From Nitratireductor indicus C115 (GTDB lineage Bacteria; Pseudomonadota; Alphaproteobacteria; Rhizobiales; Rhizobiaceae): a stretch of DNA of 64,000 nt. The DNA is taken from NCBI RefSeq assembly GCF_000300515.1, contig NZ_AMSI01000009.1, positions 1 to 64,000 on the forward strand. Direction: 5' to 3'. The notes beneath the pieces were generated by a model. It saw nothing but the letters and a program-made list of their open reading frames with translations. It searched no databases and was not told the DNA's origin. A program made the translations under genes and the position numbers. Below, piece after piece: positions 5,917 through 15,184 of this stretch (the first letter of the stretch is position 1; the number at the start of each line of letters is the position of its first letter).

Positions 5917-7187
5917 GCCCGCCTCGGCATCTCCAGTACCTTCCCGCTCTCGCCGGTCATCTGGCGATGTACTTCCCCGCAGACCTTGTTCGCAGCCGCC
6001 ACGAGCACGCTGTCGAGCCTATGGATATAGCGGCTCGTGACTGTGCCTGTGGTGTGTCCGAGCAATGCGGCGATGGTGCTCTCGGCAAACCCGATGTCGC
6101 CCGCCACACTGGCATAGCTATGGCGCATGGTGTGAGGCGTCACGCCTTCCAGATCGGCCCGCTCCATGAAGCGCGCCCACGCCCCCGACAGGCCGTTGTA
6201 GTGGCCGTTCTTCCGTAGTGCCGGGAGGACGTAGGGATTGCCAGGCACGCGCAGCGCCTTCCGCAGCACGTCGAATGCTTCCTTGCCGACCGGGCGCACT
6301 GATGGACCGCTCTTGCTGTCCTCCAGCCGAAAGCACTGGCCTTCCTCGTCCACCTCCGACCAGCGCAGCTTTACGATCTCCCCAAGGCGGCAGCCGGTCA
6401 GCACCAGCAGCAACGCTCCTGTCACTGCTTGAGGGGTGTCGTATTCGGCAGTCTCGCCGGTCAGCGCCTTTCCAAGCGCCCTGTACTCGTCAGGCACAAG
6501 ACGGCGGGTCCGTACGCCATCGGCAGGCAGTTTGATGCCCTGAGCGGGATTGCTGGGGATGATGCCCTCATCAACGGCGTAGGTGAGAATGCCGCCGAGA
6601 AAGCCCGTGGTGCGGGCTGCCGTGCCGATGCCGCCCTTGACCTCTACTCGGGCTCCGTTCTTCCCGGATCGATCCTTGCGCGCTGTCTTGCCGGCCGCCA
6701 CGTCACGCATGAACTTCGTCACGTCCGCGCGGGTGAGGTCGATAACGAGCTTGTTGCCGAGGAGTGGCTTGATGTGCCGAGCGATGCGGCCACGATCAAT
6801 CTCGATGGTGGAGGCTTTCTTTGGCCGGTTCGTTCGCCGCCCAAGGATCTGACCTTTCTCCGCCACGCTCATGTACTGGTCGCAGAGCTGCGCCACCGTG
6901 AGCGAATTTCGGCGCGTCCGTCTCTCCAGCAGAGGATCGGCCTTCTTGAGCACCACCCCGCCCATGGTTTCGATTGCCAGCTTGCGGGCTTGGTCCGCAG
7001 TCAATACGCCGTGCTTGCCGATGGTCATCCGCCGCCGCCGACCGTCAACACGATAGTCCACGAAATAGGTTTTCGAGCCGGATGGATGGACGTAGAAGCC
7101 GAAGCCCTTAAGGTCGGAGCACCAGACGGTGTATTGCTTCTCGCGAGGATCGGCATTGTCGACAACAGACTTGGTGAGTTTCGGCAC
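5913..7187 (-). CDS. int: P4-type tyrosine integrase
   Basis: 424 aa, typical length. Residues 1-95 are the DUF4102 arm-type-site-binding domain (FYVHPSGSKTYFVDYR), 97-205 the core-binding domain, and 240-395 the catalytic domain. The catalytic set is visible: R267 (TGCRLGEI), H352 and R355 (HTMRHSYAS), H378 (GHTTG) and Y387 (SRYIHR). Site-specific integration and excision is the expected role. The gene lies next to the junction with truncated comM and points into the element, the usual layout for int beside att. Confidence 0.95.
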   Translation of the reverse strand: MPKLTKSVVDNADPREKQYTVWCSDLKGFGFYVHPSGSKTYFVDYRVDGRRRRMTIGKHGVLTADQARKLAIETMGGVVLKKADPLLERRTRRNSLTVAQLCDQYMSVAEKGQILGRRTNRPKKASTIEIDRGRIARHIKPLLGNKLVIDLTRADVTKFMRDVAAGKTARKDRSGKNGARVEVKGGIGTAARTTGFLGGILTYAVDEGIIPSNPAQGIKLPADGVRTRRLVPDEYRALGKALTGETAEYDTPQAVTGALLLVLTGCRLGEIVKLRWSEVDEEGQCFRLEDSKSGPSVRPVGKEAFDVLRKALRVPGNPYVLPALRKNGHYNGLSGAWARFMERADLEGVTPHTMRHSYASVAGDIGFAESTIAALLGHTTGTVTSRYIHRLDSVLVAAANKVCGEVHRQMTGESGKVLEMPRRA

Positions 7188-7372
7188 GGTGGGCTTCCTT
7201 GGTGAGCGTCAACTCACAGTATGCTCACCACAATGCAGGAAACAAGAGCCACTTGCCGGCATGATGGGAAAAGGTAAGGGAACACGGCAAGCCTTGCATC
7301 GCATGGCATTGGAAAGGATGGGGAAACTCCATCTATAGCGGGATAATGCCATGCTGCCGCCCAAGGAAGGAA
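7188..7372. other. Element-chromosome junction (att region) inside comM
   Basis: Upstream of int the sequence is noncoding until the comM reading frame resumes near 7351-7360 at LPPKEGSHYDLP. Complete ComM proteins have about 60-70 residues before this motif, here replaced by element sequence with an in-frame stop (TAG) shortly before 7351. The repeat core should lie around 7354-7372 and recur off the left edge; its exact limits cannot be seen. Confidence 0.6.
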
Positions 7373-8679
7373 GCCATTATGACTTGCCCATCGCCCTTGG
7401 GCTTATGGCGGCGCTTGGCGCGGTACCGGCTGATGCATTGTCCGAATATGTGGTTCTGGGCGAACTTTCCCTCGACGGAACAGTGGCAGCGGTGAACGGT
7501 GTTCTTCCTGCAGCGATCGGAGCCAACGCCATGGGCAAGGGGTTAATCTGTCCACACGCCTGCGGACCGGAGGCTGCCTGGGCCGGCACCGATATCGACA
7601 TTCTGGCGCCACGCAGCCTGATCGCGCTCGCCAATCACTTCCGGGGTACGCAGGTGATGACGAGACCGGAGCCTTCCATGGGACCGCAAGCGACGAAAGG
7701 ACCCGATCTGGCCGACATAAAGGGGCAGGAGACCGCGCGCCGCGCGCTCGAAGTGGCCGCTGCCGGCGGCCACAACATGCTCATGATCGGCCCGCCCGGC
7801 GCCGGAAAATCGATGCTGGCGCAACGTCTTCCATCCATCTTGCCACCCCTCTCGCCCAAAGAACTGCTGGAGGTGTCCATGATCGCCTCCATCGCGGGTG
7901 AACTCGCGGAAGGCAAGCTCACGGACCGGCGCCCTTTCCGCGCACCGCATCATTCCGCATCCATGGCGGCCATTGTTGGCGGCGGATTGCGGGCGCGGCC
8001 GGGCGAAGCTTCCCTTTCGCATCATGGCGTGCTGTTTCTGGATGAATTGCCCGAGTTCTCGCCGCAGGTGCTCGATTCACTCCGCCAGCCTCTCGAAACA
8101 GCCGAATGCGTGATTGCCCGCGCCAACCACAGGATCAGCTATCCCGCACGCATCCAGCTTATCGCCGCCATGAATCCGTGCCGCTGCGGCATGGCGGGCG
8201 AGCCGGGCCATCGATGCCAGCGTGGGCCACGCTGCCAGGTAGACTACCAAGCGCGCATTTCAGGTCCATTGCTGGATCGGATCGACCTGCGGATCGACGT
8301 TCCTGCTGTCTCCGCAACGGATCTTATCGGTGCATCCTCCGCCCCTGCGGAGACAAGCGCCACGGTCGCCGAGCGCGTCGCGCGCGCACGTGACGTGCAG
8401 CGGCGGCGCTTTTCCGCACTCGGCCTGCCGGACTGGACCACGAATGCGGCCTGTTCCGCCTCCATGATCGAGGAAATCGTAAGCCTGGACGCAGACGGCG
8501 CGCGCCTGATCCGCGAGGCGAGCGAGAAACTCGGGTTTTCGGCGCGCGCCTATCATCGCGTGCTGAAGGTGGCCCGCACGCTTGCAGACCTTGACGGGGC
8601 AGAAGCGGTCAGGCGTATCCATCTTGCCGAGGCCATCTCCTACCGCACGGCCGGTGCACGGCTGCCGCAGGCGGCATGA
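7351..8679 (+). pseudogene. comM: ComM/YifB-family Mg-chelatase-like AAA+ ATPase, 5' end removed by element insertion
   Basis: 442 residues against about 510 in the family. The N-terminal part of the Lon-substrate-like domain is missing. What remains includes the rest of that domain, Walker A GPPGAGKS (residues 147-154), Walker B GVLFLDELPEF (about 226), the MNPCRCG Cys motif and the C-terminal Mg_chelatase_C domain. ComM is a helicase supporting branch migration during natural transformation in other bacteria. An ATG at 7351 could start a shortened product, but there is no convincing SD and the loss is large. comM is a known insertion hotspot in other lineages (for example resistance islands of Acinetobacter). 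Confidence 0.85.
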
Positions 8680-9007
8680 ATTGCCGGGCGCCTGTCCATC
8701 GGGACTATTCCATTGCTGCAGCCATGGTTGGCGCGTGAGGTACAATTCGATGTCGGTCACGCATACGGATCGCTTTGTTCGAACATCTGCCCCGCGACCG
8801 ATGATGCCCTTGTCTTTTCCTCACCGTATCCGCCTTTAAAAACCGGAAATCCCCGGCCTGCCCGGCAGGCGATCAAGGGCGCCCAGAGCAATGAGAGCCC
8901 TACCTTCGGGCAAGTCGGTGTTCGACGCCCTGGAAGCGCTCTTCCCGCCAATGCGAAAGCAGGGTATCGCTGCACGAAAGGTTTGTGATCCTGCTTCGGA
9001 GTGCATC
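8680..9007. other. Intergenic region comM-ddl
   Basis: About 330 bp without a convincing gene. An in-frame extension upstream of ddl (ATG 8891) exists but lacks family similarity. I see no terminator hairpin or repeat. It presumably carries the ddl promoter. Confidence 0.5.
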
Positions 9008-10084
9008 TTGACCAATTCTTCCAGCAGACTGCGGATTGCTGTTCTCTTCGGCGGGCGATCCGCCGAACACGACGTCTCGGTGCTTTCGGCCACGAACGCC
9101 GTGCGAGCGATGGATCCGGAGAAATACGACGTGATTCCGGTGTTCATCACACGTGAAGGTGTTTGGCTTCTCAGCCATTTTGAGGGCGGAGAACTGACGC
9201 AACCCGCATCTGGAACCGAGATTTGCCCGGTGCCGGGCGGCAGGGGCCGGTTGCTCGCGATCCCCCCGGAGGGCGCTCCGTTCGAGCTTCCCGCCATCTC
9301 AGCGCTCTTCCCGGTTCTGCATGGGCTTCCGGGGGAAGACGGGGCGGTTCAGGGGCTGGCGGAAGTGGCCCTCGTACCACTGATCGGCTGCGGCGTTCTG
9401 GGGTCGGCCACAGCGCTCGACAAGGACATTGCCAAGCGCCTGCTTCTCCAGGCCGGTCTTCCCGCCGCCCGTTCCATCACCATTCGTCGGGGAGAGGCGC
9501 CCAAGTTTGCGGCGCTTTCTGGTGAGCTCGGCCTGCCACTCTTCATCAAGCCTGCCCGACAGGGTTCGTCAGTCGGCGTGAGCAAGGTCACAGGTGAAGA
9601 CGACTACCTCGCGGCGCTCGAACTGGGTTTCCGGCATGACGGCAAGCTCCTCGCCGAAGAATTCATCAAAGGCCGCGAGATCGAATGCAGCGTCCTTGAA
9701 GACGCGCAAGGCACGCTTTTCGTTTCACGGCCCGGCGAGATCGTGACCGGCCAAAGCCATGGCTTCTACAGCTATGAAGCGAAATATATCGATGAGGCCG
9801 GCGCCCAGCTGGTGGTGCCTGCCGTGCTGCCCGAAGCGGTGGAGGCGGCTATCCGCGAAACCGCTGGAAAAGCCTTCCAGGCCTTGGGCTGCGACGCGAT
9901 GGCTCGCGTGGACTTCTTCGTCACCGAGGATATGCGCTTTCTCGTCAACGAGCTCAACACCATTCCCGGCTTCACGAATATCAGCATGTATGCGAAGGCG
10001 ATGGCAGCGAGCGGCATCGCCTATCCAGACGTGATCGACCGGCTGATCGCTCATGGCCTGACACGCGCCGACCGCAACGGCTAG
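9008..10084 (+). CDS. ddl: D-alanine--D-alanine ligase
   Basis: Cytoplasmic ATP-grasp enzyme joining two D-Ala for peptidoglycan. Start chosen at TTG 9008 (358 aa, normal length) with GGAG 7 nt upstream; ATG 8891 would add 39 residues unlike the family. Motifs: LRIAVLFGGRSAEHDVSVLS at the N-terminus, FPVLHGLPGEDGAVQG, the ATP-grasp loop KPARQGSSVGVSKV, and the metal/substrate C-terminal part RVDFFVTEDMRFLVNELNTI and PGFTNISMY. The length and insert pattern resemble DdlA rather than the shorter DdlB. It stands alone, outside an mur cluster. Confidence 0.92.
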   Translation: MTNSSSRLRIAVLFGGRSAEHDVSVLSATNAVRAMDPEKYDVIPVFITREGVWLLSHFEGGELTQPASGTEICPVPGGRGRLLAIPPEGAPFELPAISALFPVLHGLPGEDGAVQGLAEVALVPLIGCGVLGSATALDKDIAKRLLLQAGLPAARSITIRRGEAPKFAALSGELGLPLFIKPARQGSSVGVSKVTGEDDYLAALELGFRHDGKLLAEEFIKGREIECSVLEDAQGTLFVSRPGEIVTGQSHGFYSYEAKYIDEAGAQLVVPAVLPEAVEAAIRETAGKAFQALGCDAMARVDFFVTEDMRFLVNELNTIPGFTNISMYAKAMAASGIAYPDVIDRLIAHGLTRADRNG

Positions 10085-10317
10085 AGTATCCGCCGAGAGC
10101 CGGAAGCGATTTTCGGAAAGCACGGTGCATAGTTCAATAACGTGCCGCACTCTTTGAGACCCAAAAGGATGCTCAAAGGGCGTTCGATTTTCACGCTTTC
10201 AGATTTATGCAGACCTAAGCTCCGTTCAGCTGTCTGCAAAATGTCTTTCGGGTAAAGCTGCCCGACCACCGCGTAATCCCCCAGCAGTTTTCGGACGGGT
10301 TCAGCCACCCCTGGCGG
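10085..10317. other. Intergenic region between ddl and BTLCP gene
   Basis: 233 bp between convergent genes. A 75-codon open frame on the minus strand covers most of it but has no SD and no family resemblance; I treat the region as noncoding. No clear hairpin was seen. Confidence 0.45.
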
Positions 10318-11025
10318 TTACTGGCTGACGGCGCCCACGACCGGGTTGTTGTCTTCGCGCAGACTTACCCACATGCCCGTGTGGTTGCTCGCCTGACGCT
10401 TCAGATAGCGATAGCCGGTCTGGTTCCAGAGCTTTACCGTGTCATTCAGATTGTCGAGAACGAAATCTCCACGGTCCGTGCGCACCGTGAGGATTGCGTG
10501 CCCTTCGCCATCGGGCTTACGCACGACAGTGATCAGGAGATTGGCCAGCGATATTCCCTTGCGCATCAGCGCCCGGCGCTTCTCCAGCACGTAGTCCTCG
10601 CAATCGCCTACGCCCGTCGACGGATAGGTCCAGACTTCCTCCTCGCCGTAGATATCGATGTCGTTCATCGGCTTGACAGCCTGATTGACCGACTTGTTGA
10701 CAGAGACCAGCTTGCGCCAGAGCGCCTTGTTCATCTTCTCAGGCCCCGTGTCCCGTGGGCGCAAAGAACATTCCAGCGGATTGGCCTTGCAGAATTCGTA
10801 ATGGCCGATGGGCTGCGACGTGAGCCCGCCAGTGGCCATGCTGTTTCCGGCTTCGGCTTGTGCCAAGCCAATGGCCAGCAGCACGCCAGAAAGCGCGGTC
10901 AGGGCAAAGCCCGACCGGGCGCGAAACGCGCCCCTGCATAAGACGGATAAGATTCCGCGAGATATCGCGGCCACATTCCGCCCGTGGCCTCCAAAGAGGA
11001 AGCCCCCCCGCCAAGCAGCCATCAT
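10318..11025 (-). CDS. Bacterial transglutaminase-like cysteine proteinase (BTLCP) family
   Basis: 235 aa. The N-terminus has a hydrophobic signal-like segment (GFALTALSGVLLAIGLAQAEA, about 39-59), so export to the periplasm is likely. The catalytic triad of the papain-like fold is visible: C142 in GVGDCEDYVLEKR, H176 in GEGHAILTVRT, D191 in VLDNLND. The family is common in alphaproteobacteria and some members work with type I secretion/LapD-like systems, but no such genes are nearby. The real start may be downstream of the first Met, nearer the signal peptide. Confidence 0.85.
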   Translation of the reverse strand: MMAAWRGGFLFGGHGRNVAAISRGILSVLCRGAFRARSGFALTALSGVLLAIGLAQAEAGNSMATGGLTSQPIGHYEFCKANPLECSLRPRDTGPEKMNKALWRKLVSVNKSVNQAVKPMNDIDIYGEEEVWTYPSTGVGDCEDYVLEKRRALMRKGISLANLLITVVRKPDGEGHAILTVRTDRGDFVLDNLNDTVKLWNQTGYRYLKRQASNHTGMWVSLREDNNPVVGAVSQ

Positions 11026-11249
11026 GCCGCTCTCCGCTTCTTTCTATCGTTAATGAAACGTTAAGAAGCAGAACGGTCGACTGTCAATCGATGCAGGGAC
11101 AAAGTTTCAAGGATGGTTACCGCCGAGACGGTGAGGAGCGGTTTTTGCGCGGTGGCTGTTGCGAAAATGCAAATCGCCGTGACCGCAACCAACTTCATGA
11201 GCGACACCGCAGCAGGCGTCGCCCTGTTCCCGGTCAAACCGGCTTTCGC

Positions 11250-12656
11250 TCAAGCCGGTTTGGGACCGTTTCGCCGTGCGGCGGTTGTGGCCTTTCCGCT
11301 CTTGGCGCGCGAACTCGCCGTCTTGCGCGGCCCCCCCTTGCCGGACGTTGCTGCGGCAGGTTTTTTCGGTGCGGCGGCACGCGGCTTGGGAGCCGATGTT
11401 GCGGTCGCCGAAGTCTTTTCGGCCTGTCCCGCCGGATTGCTGCGCATGAAATCGAGGATGCGCGGCGCGATCTCCGAGCGGAACCGCGAGCCATTGAAGA
11501 CCCCGTAATGGCCTACCGCGGGCTGAAGATAGTGATGGCGCATGTCCGCCGGGATGTTCTCGCACAGCCTGTGGGCTGCTTCCGTCTGGCCGACGCCGGA
11601 AATATCGTCGTTCTCGCCCTCTACCGTCAGAAGAGCCACACGACGAATTGCCTTCGGATCGACAAGTTTGCCACGATGCTTCATCTGGCCTTTGGGCAGA
11701 TCGTGGCGGATGAACACCGTTTCGACCGTCTGCAGATAAAACTCGGCGGTCAGATCCATCACCGCCAGATATTCGTCATAGAAGTCACGGTGTTTCTCGG
11801 CGGAATCGCCGTCGTTCTTCACCAGATGCATGAAAAACTCCTTGTGCGCCGTAATATGGCGGTCGAGGTTCATGCTCATGAAGCCGGAAAGCTGCAGAAA
11901 GCCGGGATAGACCATGCGCATGAAACCGGGATTCGGCCATGGCACTGGCATCACGGCATTCTCGCGGAACCAGCCAATGCCTTTTTCTTCCGCCAGCTTG
12001 TTGACGGCAGTGGGGTTCTGGCGCGTGTCGATCGGGCCGCCCATCAGGGTCATGCTGGCAGGCGTGCATTTATCCTTGCGCGCTTCCATCAAAGAGACAG
12101 CCGCCAGCACCGGAACGGAAGGCTGGCAAACGGCCATCACATGCGTATCAGGCCCAAGGTGCTGGAACATTTCGATCAGGTAATCGATGAAATCATCGAG
12201 GTCGAACATGCCCTCGGAAAGCGCGACCGTACGCGCATCGGTCCAGTCGGTGATATAGACATCCGCATAGGGCAGCATGGTTTCCACCGTGCCCCGCAAC
12301 AAGGTTGCATAGTGACCGGACATCGGCGCAACCATAAGGATGGAGGGGCCACGCCGCGCACCTTCCGGCAGATCGCGCTTGAAATGCAGGAGCTGGCAGA
12401 ATGGCTTCTTCCAGACGATCTCCTCATGCACCGCGACGCGCACGCCGTTCACATTGGTTTCGGTGAGGCCGAATGCCGGCTTGGTGTAGCGGCGGGTAGT
12501 ACGCTCGAAAAGTTCTGCGCCCGCAGCGAGTGTGCGACCGAGATAAGTCTGCGCCATGGGGTTTAATGGGTTGCTGTAGAAAAGCCGTACGGCGTCGGCA
12601 TAGGCCCGCGCCGGCTGCAGCGCGGCGTGGTTAAATTCATAAAGCTGATAATACAT
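11250..12656 (-). CDS. phaZ: Intracellular polyhydroxyalkanoate (PHB) depolymerase
   Basis: 468 aa from ATG 12656 (AGGAAC upstream). Alpha/beta-hydrolase of the PhaZ family that degrades stored PHB granules. The nucleophile motif is AVCQPSV with Cys (C177) instead of the usual lipase-box Ser, characteristic of intracellular depolymerases. Also seen: MVAPMSGHYATLLRGTVETM near 110 and HYLQPAVGHYGVFNGSRF near the C-terminus with the likely His. The last 60 residues are an Ala/Lys/Pro-rich, phasin- or histone-like tail (APKKPAAATSGKGG) that may bind granules or DNA. No other pha gene is close. Confidence 0.92.
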   Translation of the reverse strand: MYYQLYEFNHAALQPARAYADAVRLFYSNPLNPMAQTYLGRTLAAGAELFERTTRRYTKPAFGLTETNVNGVRVAVHEEIVWKKPFCQLLHFKRDLPEGARRGPSILMVAPMSGHYATLLRGTVETMLPYADVYITDWTDARTVALSEGMFDLDDFIDYLIEMFQHLGPDTHVMAVCQPSVPVLAAVSLMEARKDKCTPASMTLMGGPIDTRQNPTAVNKLAEEKGIGWFRENAVMPVPWPNPGFMRMVYPGFLQLSGFMSMNLDRHITAHKEFFMHLVKNDGDSAEKHRDFYDEYLAVMDLTAEFYLQTVETVFIRHDLPKGQMKHRGKLVDPKAIRRVALLTVEGENDDISGVGQTEAAHRLCENIPADMRHHYLQPAVGHYGVFNGSRFRSEIAPRILDFMRSNPAGQAEKTSATATSAPKPRAAAPKKPAAATSGKGGPRKTASSRAKSGKATTAARRNGPKPA

Positions 12657-12859
12657 CGCTTGGGTTCCTGGGCGACCTTCGCTCATGCCGCGCCGCTCAG
12701 CGGTTGGGAACGCGCGGCGGCGAAGCCTTGGTCATTTGCTTGACCTCTAGACTACCCCACTTTTGCTGCGTTGCAATAGAAACACGGGCTTTAGGCCTCC
12801 GGCAAAAAGAGGGCCGCTACACAAAATACTGATATAAAAAAGGAAAAAGAGGTTTAGAC

Positions 12860-13408
12860 TTATATTTTGGTGTTGCGTCGCAGCATCAAAAAACGGCTCT
12901 GCGCTGCAACACCAGGTGGAATTTCGGCAAAAAAGCGCTCTTTCAAGGCCTCAGGCGCTTCCTCCAACGGCAGCTCAACGAAGCCATGGCGCGCATAGAA
13001 AGGCCCATTGAACGGCAGCGTGCGAAACGTGCTGAGCGACACTCCTTCCAGGCCCTGCGCCCGGCTTGCCTCCACTACGGCAGCCAGCAACGCCCCGCCC
13101 AGCCCACGCCGGCCGTGCTCCGGAGCGACGGAAAGTTCCAACAGGTGAAGAAAAGAGGATACGGGGCCAGCGATTGCGAAGCCTGCTGGTCCCTCCTGTG
13201 CATGCACGGCCACGAAAATCCGGTTCTGCGACGCGATGGCGTCGAAATCTTCCACCCTTGTCGCGGGCGCTTCCGCAATGTCGGGATATCCATGCACGGC
13301 AAAAAGCTGCGCTGCGCGCTTTTCGACATCCGACAAACGCTCAGCATCGCTGTCGCGATAAGCCCGGATTACATAATCCGGGCCAGGCTCGACCGTGGTT
13401 CTGCCCAT
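12860..13408 (-). CDS. GNAT-family N-acetyltransferase
   Basis: 182 aa, single acetyltransferase domain. The acetyl-CoA-binding motif A is LLELSVAPEHGRRGLGGALL (about 89-108), containing R/Q-x-x-G-x-G/A. FYARHGFVEL (about 138-147) is the C-terminal beta/alpha motif. The substrate is unknown. It lies 33 bp beyond the end of the DUF1330 gene on the same strand and may be cotranscribed with it. Confidence 0.85.
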   Translation of the reverse strand: MGRTTVEPGPDYVIRAYRDSDAERLSDVEKRAAQLFAVHGYPDIAEAPATRVEDFDAIASQNRIFVAVHAQEGPAGFAIAGPVSSFLHLLELSVAPEHGRRGLGGALLAAVVEASRAQGLEGVSLSTFRTLPFNGPFYARHGFVELPLEEAPEALKERFFAEIPPGVAAQSRFLMLRRNTKI

Positions 13409-13440
13409 GCCTATTTCAGGGGTCCCACCCGGCTTCAGGG

Positions 13441-13731
13441 TTATTCCGCACCTTCGACGAGGATCATGTCCGCCTCTGCCACCGTGGTGCGGATCGCCTT
13501 TGCAGCCTGATATTCAGGCGAATTGTAACAATCGCGTGCAGCCTGCAGAGAAGGAAACTCGATCACCACATTGCGCCCGCGCCCGGTGCCTTCAAGCCCG
13601 TCCCATGCACCACCGCGCGCCAGAAAGCGCGCGCCATATCGCTCGAAAGCGAGCTTGGCGGTGGACACATAGTCCTTGTACCGCTCAGGGTCGCGGACAT
13701 CCACATGTGCGATCCAATATCCCTTGGGCAT
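13441..13731 (-). CDS. DUF1330 family protein
   Basis: 96 aa, a small ferredoxin-like (dimeric alpha/beta barrel) protein of unknown function. Family features: MPKGYWIAHVDVRDPERYKDYV at the N-terminus, GGAWDGLEGTGRGRNVVIEF in the middle and the SPEYQAAKAIR segment. It sits 38 bp after pyrF on the same strand. Confidence 0.85.
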   Translation of the reverse strand: MPKGYWIAHVDVRDPERYKDYVSTAKLAFERYGARFLARGGAWDGLEGTGRGRNVVIEFPSLQAARDCYNSPEYQAAKAIRTTVAEADMILVEGAE

Positions 13732-13769
13732 CTTCGGCTCCTCCCTCTCTTAAACCTGTGCTCACGTAT

Positions 13770-14465
13770 TCAGGCGGCCGCCATTTCGTCGAGAATGGCC
13801 TGCGCCGCCGCTTTCGGATCTTCCGCGGCAACGACCGGCCGCGCAACCACCAGATGCGTGCTGCCGGCGCGAATGGCATCGGCCGGCGTCATGATGCGCT
13901 TCTGGTCGCCGCGCTCACTCCCCGCCGGCCGGATGCCCGGAGTGACCACCGCCATGCCGGCGCCCGTGACGGCACTCACTTCTGCAACCTCGGTCGGGGC
14001 GCAAACGATGCCGCCCATGCCCGCATCCCGCGCCTGCGCGGCGCGCTTCAGAACCAGGTCCCGCGCGCTGGCCGCATACCCGGCTTCCTTCAGGTCCGCA
14101 TCGTCCATGGATGTGAGCACGGTGACACCGAGCAGTGTGAGACCCGACCCCCTGGCTGCCTCGACGGCCGCACGCATGGCCTTGGGATAGGCATGGATGG
14201 TCAACATCGACATGCCCATGCGCGCAATGTTCTCCACGCCCTTGGCCACCGTGTTGTCGATATCCAAAAGCTTCATGTCGAGAAAGACCTTCTTGCCGGC
14301 GCCGGTGAGCTCGCGTGCAAAGCCCAACCCGCCGGCAAAGGCAAGCTGGTGGCCGATCTTATAGAACGAAACCGTGTCGCCGAGCGTGGCAACGATGCGG
14401 TCTGCCTCCGTCAGGGTCGGAACATCAAGACCGACGATCAGGCGGTCACGCATGGCTAGGGTCAT
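13770..14465 (-). CDS. pyrF: Orotidine 5'-phosphate decarboxylase
   Basis: 231 aa TIM-barrel enzyme converting OMP to UMP. Signature [15 protein letters not shown] (about 60-74) carries the catalytic Lys and Asp pair; GLDVP at the N-terminus, [17 protein letters not shown] and the late [15 protein letters not shown] phosphate-binding part are present. ATG 14465 is supported by GGAGG 8 nt upstream, inside the end of the preceding reductase gene. It is in a minus-strand run pmtA, FMN reductase, pyrF, DUF1330, GNAT. Confidence 0.95.
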   Translation of the reverse strand: MTLAMRDRLIVGLDVPTLTEADRIVATLGDTVSFYKIGHQLAFAGGLGFARELTGAGKKVFLDMKLLDIDNTVAKGVENIARMGMSMLTIHAYPKAMRAAVEAARGSGLTLLGVTVLTSMDDADLKEAGYAASARDLVLKRAAQARDAGMGGIVCAPTEVAEVSAVTGAGMAVVTPGIRPAGSERGDQKRIMTPADAIRAGSTHLVVARPVVAAEDPKAAAQAILDEMAAA

Positions 14466-14467
14466 CT

Positions 14468-15058
14468 TCAGGCCTCCACCCGGTTGGACAGAAGGCGCGC
14501 ATGCTCGATGACAGCACGGCAGACGCCCTCCATCATTCCGCGCGTACGTTCATCCTTGAAATTGCCTTCCTCGTCGAAGGCATCCTGTGCCCGCGCGACG
14601 GAGCATTGCGGCGTCACGATCTCGGCGCGGCAGTTCATCAGCACCGCCCGCAAATGATATAGCCCGCGAATGCCGGCGAAATTGCCATCGGACGACGAAC
14701 AAAGTCCCACGACCTTGCCCGCCCAGGGACGCACCGGCCTTCCATCGATTTTCGAGATGCGGGACACCCAGTCGACGGTGTTTTTCAGAAGGGGCGGAAT
14801 GGAGGCATTGTATTCCGGGCTGGCGATCAACACGCCATCATGCGCAGCGATGAGACCACCCAGCTTCAATGCGCTTTCGGGAATTCCTTTTTCCTTTTCC
14901 AGATCCTGATCCATGATCGGCAGCGGATAATCTGCCAGGGATATGCGCGTCACCTCGGCCCCCTGCTCTGCAAGCTCCTTGGTGGCAGCGTCGGCGGTGC
15001 GCCCGCTGAAGGCGCCTGTGCGGGTGGACCCGGCAAAGACCAGGATTCTGGGGATCAT
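14468..15058 (-). CDS. NADPH-dependent FMN reductase family protein
   Basis: 196 aa flavodoxin-like protein. The N-terminal phosphate loop is [34 protein letters not shown] is the flavin-ring motif of the FMN_red (ChrR/ArsH-like) family. It probably reduces quinones, azo compounds or metals with NAD(P)H; the substrate is not predictable. Start 15058 chosen for GAGGAG 7 nt upstream (TTG 15064 is the alternative). Its stop is 2 bp from the pyrF start, so the two are coexpressed. Confidence 0.85.
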   Translation of the reverse strand: MIPRILVFAGSTRTGAFSGRTADAATKELAEQGAEVTRISLADYPLPIMDQDLEKEKGIPESALKLGGLIAAHDGVLIASPEYNASIPPLLKNTVDWVSRISKIDGRPVRPWAGKVVGLCSSSDGNFAGIRGLYHLRAVLMNCRAEIVTPQCSVARAQDAFDEEGNFKDERTRGMMEGVCRAVIEHARLLSNRVEA

Positions 15059-15184
15059 CGGCAAGCTCCTCTGTTTCGAAGAGGGGTATAGGCATTGCCG
15101 ATATCAATCAATGGCCTTGAGGATGCCGCCACAGAGCCTGCCCGGCAACCGGGGATATCAAAACGAAAAGCAAAAAAGGAAAGG

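Noticed and set aside
10081-10308. 75-codon minus-strand frame after ddl
   Set aside because: No SD, overlaps the ddl stop, no domain; more likely intergenic.
10860-12566. Plus-strand open frame opposite phaZ and the BTLCP gene start
   Set aside because: Covers two real genes on the other strand and has shadow-like composition.
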